From Haplosporangium gracile (lineage: Eukaryota; Mortierellomycota; Mortierellomycetes; Mortierellales; Mortierellaceae): a stretch of 12,620 bases of DNA. Of this stretch, positions 7,409 through 12,620 are shown in pieces. The notes beneath the pieces were generated by a model, which worked only from the letters and a program-made list of their open reading frames with translations, ran no database searches and had not been told where the DNA came from. Both the position numbers and the translations under genes were made by a program. The stretch's first letter is position 1. Every line of letters starts with the position of its first letter. The stretch spans positions 1 to 12,620 of the forward strand of contig JAAAUF010001086.1 of NCBI GenBank assembly GCA_015499985.1, written 5' to 3'.

Positions 7409-10400
7409 ATGGCAGACAATCCTACGCAAGACTCCATCACCATGGCTCAGCTGAAGCAGTTTGTGAGCACCCTGCCCTCCAAGCAAAAGGTACTTTTTTT
7501 TCACACTTTACACGCCTTCTTTTGTTGCAGTATGAACAGGGTCTCCAAGTCGAAAGAGGACAAAGAACCAAGAGACTTACTATGACACCACCCTAATACA
7601 CTGTTAGCAAGAGCCTGTTGACTTTCAATACGGAGACATGGATACACTCCAAGCTGAGATTGACGAATTCTTCAGTTACACCGAAGTCCAGCAGTTTCAC
7701 ATACACCAGGAGAATTTTCACAAGGAATACGACGGTGGTAAAAAAAAAAAAGTTTTGAAACTATGCCCTTCTTCTGTTGCTCTCATGGCTCTGTATCTGT
7801 CATCAACAAGGATCTGATACTGGTAAAGCTACATGTCACTTGCATCAATGATAGATTGGCAGACAAGTGTTGTCTCTGAACGCGAAGCGTATGCCGAATA
7901 CCTCCTGAACTTTTTGGATCAGAAGAATGACGCCAGCCGACTCTCTTTCGCTCACCAACTGATCTATCTTGCACAAGGTAGGCGACCTGGCATTACCATT
8001 GTTATATCTTTTGATTTGGTGCATGGGCATGACATATAAAGAAAGACCAAACGGTCGACTGATGGTCGCATATTTCTAAATTAGGCGCATATGCAGGAGT
8101 GTCGAGCGAGGAAGAACATTTAAAGTGGATCATCACCAACAACGAGATGCTCAGGAAACTCGGTGCCTTTCAGACTTATTATGACGCGCTCAGGAACGCA
8201 TGCGCAAAGTAAAGCTCGCACAGCCAAGTCTCGTTTGCTTGATTCTAGGGACACTTGTGAAGAGAGTAACTCAAAAAATACTGGCTCCTATTCATATACT
8301 ATATATTAATAGGTTATCCGAGGATCCAGGAACTACTGCCGAGATTGAGGTTTTAGTAACTCTGCTGTACATGCTCATAGTTTCACATGAGGGCGACCAT
8401 GAGTTCATGGATGACCTTGGTAAGGAATTGCTCTCTCTGTCACAACAACACGATTTCCTCCGCGGTTTACATCTTGTATCTAACCACGAACGTGTATTTT
8501 AAAATACTGGGTAGCCGCGACGAAGCCATCCCTGACCGTGTTCTTGTACGATCAGATATGCGTCCGACCCGCAAAAGACCAATTTTATCCGCTCAAGAAG
8601 GTGAATAATTACTCTCATTAAGAATGAACGATATAAAATCCCCGAAGACCTCTCTTTACTCACAGATATGTTTACCCTTACCCGTTTAGTTGACTCTATT
8701 ACTGTGGAAGGTGCTCAGGATGACTTTAGGCGGGTCAGGAGACTTTAATCTGCTCAAGGGCATCGCTCGCAGGATGTTGGGCAACCCAGTTCAGATCTCT
8801 GTCCAGTTCAACCAGAAATCAGACCCGATGGATTATTTAGTCTACCAGTCAGAAATGAGTCAAAAGTATCCGGCCTATATACCCATCAACAACTCTTACA
8901 GTGCCGGATGTCCTACGATTCCTATCTCTACCCTTGCGACAGTCCTCCAGGCCAAGACCCCTACAGCAGCAGGTGGGGCCGGTTCGACAAATGGCTCCAT
9001 CTCAAAGACATTATCGGGAAACGGCAAGAACGGCAAGGGTCAGAATGGAGGTATAGGAAACGGCACCTTGGGAGCCCAGCCCTTCATCTTTCCTTCCTCG
9101 TCCATGAACAGTTCGACTCCGCGATCTATTCTTGAGGCAGAGGAGCTGTTCAAGAAGAACATGTACATATCCACGGCGACCCTGCAGGTTTTTCATGAGA
9201 AGAAACTGATGACCGACAGGAGATATCGCTCTAAGGATGATGCCGAGGACCAGGATTCAGGACGTGCCCTAGAATACAGGCAACCAGCATCCATTCGAAA
9301 CAAGATCCGACCTCGGAGAAGGAGTCTTGCGCGTCGATTCAGCGGAAACGGTAACCAGGGCGACGATGAGGCGGACGATGCGAGTGAGGATGACTACGAG
9401 TCGGACGATGGCAGGCGCAGGAGCAGTATCGAGGTTGCACCAGTTGGAAAAGAGGCTATCAACGTCACTGCAAGAGAGCGAGAGCGCATTGAGCGTATTG
9501 AACACATTTACGTAAGTACTTTTTATCTATCACACCTGCCGGACTGTACCGTTGGCAACATAAAAGAAGAAATATCTAACAACTAATACTTTTAACTGAC
9601 TAGCGCGAAATTGTGCCGAGGATGGCTCAAATTCAAGTCACGTTGCTCAAGACATTATTGGTGTGCGTCAAGGTCAGCAGCCCGTCAACTACCAAGGAAG
9701 CAGCCAAGGAGGACCAAGACGCCAAGGAACCAGTGGACGCGTTCACCAAGGCAAACGACATTCGCGAGCACGAAATTATGGCCAAGGCGGTTTCCAGCAT
9801 CCTTCTCCTCCAGCTGCAGCACTTCAAGATCTACCATATTTTGGCCTTCAACTATGTCTGTCAGCTCCTAGTCGACTCGAACTGTCTATTGCTGTTGCTC
9901 AAGATCTTTGGTAATGCCGAGAACCCAGGCAACATCCATACCAAGAATGAGGTCGAGGAGTACAACTTTTTCAAGACCTGCCAGATTTTTCGCCACACGA
10001 GATCCAAACCCGACCCGGAGAAGGCTCGAATGGAGATCCTTAAGGACGCGGCTGAGGATATCGGGGATCCGATTCCTGCCAACTATGTCTGTCGTCGGAA
10101 CATGTTTGCGATCATTAATTTGCTCCGCGTCCTCCAGAAGCTGACTAAGCACAAGACTCACCGTATTCTCCTCCTGGTCCAGTACAAGTCCTCGGCGATC
10201 CTGAAGCGGCTTTTAAAGATCAATCATACTGATCTTCAAAAGTATGTTTACAAGGCACTTAAGAGTCAGGTTCCCTTTCTGGGTCGCAAGTGGCGGTCGT
10301 CACATATGAAGGTCATCACGGGGATTTATGTCTTTTGTCGGTCAAACTTGCGGGATGATTGGATCTCTGGGGCCGATGTCGAGAAGGATCTGGAGGATGC

Positions 10401-11406
10401 CCTTCCTGCGGAGCAGCAGCTGAGGAACATGATTCGACATTATCATGACCGTGTGCATCCAAATGCGTTGGTCCCTGATCCAGGAGCTCAGTCCAAGACG
10501 GGGAAGACAGGAGGCGGTCAGCAGTACTCGGGTCCGAAATACGACTGGCAGGAGATGTATGAGGCCCATGCGTCGATTCCTGAGGTCGGTTATATGGATC
10601 ACTCTAGCGGTCATGGGCATCACAACAACAGCAACGGCGGTGGATCAAGGTCGGAGAGTGAGGAGAGTGTGAGAAGTCATCACAGCAGCCGTAGCCACAA
10701 CAGCAGTTCGAGCTCTTTGCATGGAGAGCGGAAGCGTGATCTTACGCTGAGCGACATTGAGTTGGATGCTGGATTTGAAGAAAACTATGAGGAGTGGCTG
10801 GAAGTCGAGGTGTTTGGCAAGAAACCAACGTCGACGTTACTTGAGGCGCCGTCGTTCAAGTACAGCGATTTCTACTTTGACGATTCGATCGACGTGCCCT
10901 TCTTGGCTACACCTGGGGACGGATCTGGATGGGAGACACCTGCAGTGTTGCCGTCGGACGATGAGGATGGGCATATGGGGGCACTTAGTCTGCGTCGGTG
11001 GGAGGACGAGGAGCTGTTCAAACAGATCAATTGGACACCCAACCTTCACAGTACGGATGCTTCAGTTGAACAGCAGTTTTATTTGGACGAGGTCTCAGAG
11101 ATGGCCAACAGCAAAGTGTATTATGGACCGGGAACCAGCGCCGTGGATGCAGACACGGGAGTTGATATGTCTTCGACTACGCAGGGAGGATATGATAGCA
11201 GCCGAGGTGGTAGTTATGGTCCAGGTGGTAGTGGTGGGTCTGGAAGCGGCAGCGGATCTGGGCTGCGACACCATCAACGTCCTCGACCGTTGAGGGTTCG
11301 GAAATCGGATAATGGCACCGAGTGGATAGAGGAGGGTCAGGACCATTCGGTCATGCACGCTTATGGTCCTCCCATGCAGGACCAGCCTGACCTCACCGAG
11401 TCTTAA
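7409..11406 (+). CDS. FAR11: STRIPAK scaffold subunit Far11/STRIP (8 exons, 1,091 aa)
   Basis: Exons: 7409-7489, 7608-7737, 7855-7977, 8085-8208, 8313-8419, 8515-8600, 8690-9511, 9604-11406. All seven introns (89-118 bp) are GT-AG and the frame holds to TAA at 11404. The protein is the Far11/STRIP1-2 (FAM40) core of the striatin-interacting phosphatase and kinase complex, which links PP2A to kinases. In yeast it supports pheromone arrest; in moulds (HAM-2, PRO22) it is needed for cell fusion and development. The N1221-type domain (about 30-300) shows EIDEFFSYTEVQQF, LIYLAQG, DQFYPLKK and LLLWKVLRMTLGG. The C-terminal DUF3402-type domain (about 365-790) shows FKKNMYISTATLQVFHEKKL, YNFFKTCQIFR, LVQYKSSAILKRLLKI and SSHMKVITGIYVFCRSNLRD. 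A basic stretch (about 420-433), then an acidic one, is inserted between. The tail after about 790 is Ser/His-, acid- and Gly-Ser-rich. Both ATGs at 7409 and 7442 have ACCATGG context; the first was chosen. Confidence 0.92.
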
Positions 11407-11520
11407 TACACTTTTTTTCTTTCGTTCTCTGTTGATTTTACTTTGCAATTGTAGTATATTTGTTGGAAATAAAAAAGAGAGCTATTGTACAAATTGAAAT
11501 GAATATGACGACGATGAAGA
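11407..11520. terminator. Shared 3' region of convergent FAR11 and VPH2
   Basis: Only 114 bp separate the two stop codons. On the plus strand AATAAA at 11468-11473 lies 62 bp after the FAR11 stop and is a good polyadenylation signal. T-rich tracts at 11411-11420 would serve as A-rich sequence for the opposite strand. Transcripts of the two genes probably overlap here. Confidence 0.65.
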
Positions 11521-12618
11521 CTAGGCACTTTTTTCTTTGCCAATAGTCACGCTATTGACGACCACATCCTCCGGTAATGCCTTCACTCTCTTTGCCTTCG
11601 ATCCCCCAGCAGCAGTCTGAGCATGTCGATGGTACAAGTAGGCCTCACACGCAATAATCAATACAAACGCCAAGAACGACAACAACACCCTCATCCCCAC
11701 ATCCTCCGTAAAATGTGCCGAGATCATAAACACAGCCGTAAAGACTGCTCCTCCTGTGTAAAGAACATTGACGATTCCGATGGCGTGGGCTTTAACGTCT
11801 TTGAGATCCTTCATGTCCTGACGGAGGTTATAGGCGATTGTTGAGGATGCTGCTGAGGAAGGGGAATCGCGGTCGATGCTGGCGATCATGCGGTTGTATT
11901 CTTTTTCGGCGATTTTGGATTTGAACTTTTCCATCAGCTTTTCCAGTTCTGGGCTCTATTTGATAGTGATGGTGGTGAAGGTGTTAGGAGTGTGTTTTAG
12001 GGGGTTTGGTGCCGTTATGGAGAAATGAAGGAAAAGATCACAGCATTTTCACCTACCCGCTCTTTTGGTGCTGCTTTGGGGACGTAGACGCTGCTGCCCT
12101 TGATCATGGAGTGGATCCAGTCTTCTGAGGATACTAAAAAGGAGGAGAGGTGGTACACATGACGGACAACATGTCAAAAAGACAGATTGTCGACAAAAAT
12201 CAGTCAGTCAAATTAATCCTGCTTTACTATAATAAAAAGTCCTTTTCTCTTATCGCTTTCAAAATCAACAGCAAGGTGAAAAAAATGTCACTTCATAAAA
12301 AAAAGGCATACCAGTGACACCGCTTGAATCACCAGTACTGCTCGAGTACTTCAACAACAATGCCGAGACTCGTTTAATCAATTCCAACTCGACACAGTCA
12401 TGTTTCTTGCTGTTAGTTAGGAAAGCGTCAACTTCTTGGATGGTTTTTGTTTCGTCGGGTGTGAATGAAGTAGAGGTGGATGTGAAGGATTTCTTGCGGT
12501 CCTGGAGTCTTTTGAATGCGCTTTCGAGGCGGGGTGTCCATTCCATGTCGACCATGTCTGTTGCTGTTGTGCTTGTTGATGTAAGAGGCGGGTTAATGTG
12601 TTGAGTTGGAAAGGTCAT
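11521..12618 (-). CDS. VPH2: V-ATPase assembly factor Vph2/Vma12, TMEM199 family (3 exons, 272 aa)
   Basis: Exons are 12618-12312, 12133-12057 and 11955-11521, with GT-AG introns of 178 and 101 bp. The joins give GVSSEDWIHSMIKGSSVYVPK and then PKERSPELEKLMEKFKSKIA. That is the family signature: a short SxVYVPxP stretch followed by PELE..ME.... and EYNRM. Vph2/Vma12 is an endoplasmic-reticulum membrane protein that, with Vma22 and Vma21, assembles the Vo sector of the vacuolar proton pump; its human relative is TMEM199. Two hydrophobic segments fit membrane helices at about 186-208 (AIGIVNVLYTGGAVFTAVF) and 216-236 (MRVLLSFLAFVLIIACEAYL), as expected. The C-terminus is short and basic, then mixed. 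The start is the first ATG in frame but lies two bases from the window edge; Met22 or Met25 (MVDMEW) are alternatives, and any 5' UTR or promoter is outside. Confidence 0.88.
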
Positions 12619-12620
12619 TG

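Noticed and set aside
8420..8514. Coding frames reading through from FAR11 exon 5 into exon 6
   Set aside because: Both readable frames lose family similarity. A strong donor GTAAGG, a CTAAC branch-like site and a GGTAG acceptor give an in-frame join to PSLTVFLYDQ.
1..12620. A new multi-gene defence, mobile or biosynthetic system
   Set aside because: The genes belong to unrelated housekeeping and signalling pathways; no transposase, terminal repeats, CRISPR repeats, tRNA genes or cluster enzymes were seen.

Overview
The window reads as nuclear DNA from an early-diverging filamentous fungus, most likely Mortierellomycotina (Mortierella/Linnemannia-like). The reasons are short introns of roughly 90-180 bp with fungal splice signals, compact gene spacing, fungal housekeeping genes, and one very large protein that looks like a gene family I know only from Mortierella-type genomes. 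The species call is an inference from gene content. I see no bacterial, phage, plasmid or CRISPR features.

Layout from left to right. Bases 168-423 (minus) hold a decayed last exon of an M13 (neprilysin-like) metallopeptidase, with several frame breaks and nothing recognisable of the gene upstream. Bases 978-4874 (minus) hold a two-exon gene for a 1,243-residue Mortierella-type protein with an N-terminal globular domain, an acidic linker, a conserved middle domain and a leucine-rich-repeat-like C-terminal half. Bases 5155-7023 (minus) hold a two-exon FGGY-family carbohydrate kinase (D-ribulokinase type, 591 aa) whose single intron has a GC-AG boundary. Bases 7409-11406 (plus) hold an eight-exon gene for the STRIPAK scaffold Far11/STRIP (1,091 aa). 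Bases 11521-12618 (minus) hold a three-exon gene for the V-ATPase assembly factor Vph2/Vma12 (TMEM199 family, 272 aa), whose start lies at the window edge.

The kinase and FAR11 are divergent and share a 385-bp promoter region. It contains a CCAA repeat and, 51 bp before the FAR11 start codon, an inverted pair of ATGAAACA boxes that match the yeast Ste12 pheromone response element. FAR11 and VPH2 are convergent with only 114 bp between their stop codons. The kinase and the large protein are in tandem on the minus strand, 280 bp apart.

The genes do not form one pathway: signalling scaffold, sugar phosphorylation, vacuolar ATPase assembly and a lineage-specific protein. I found no convincing new multi-gene system. 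The points worth a second look are the peptidase relic, the GC-AG intron, the possible pheromone-type element and tiny upstream ORF before FAR11, and the large uncharacterised protein. All exon models were worked out by eye from splice consensus, frame continuity and family similarity.
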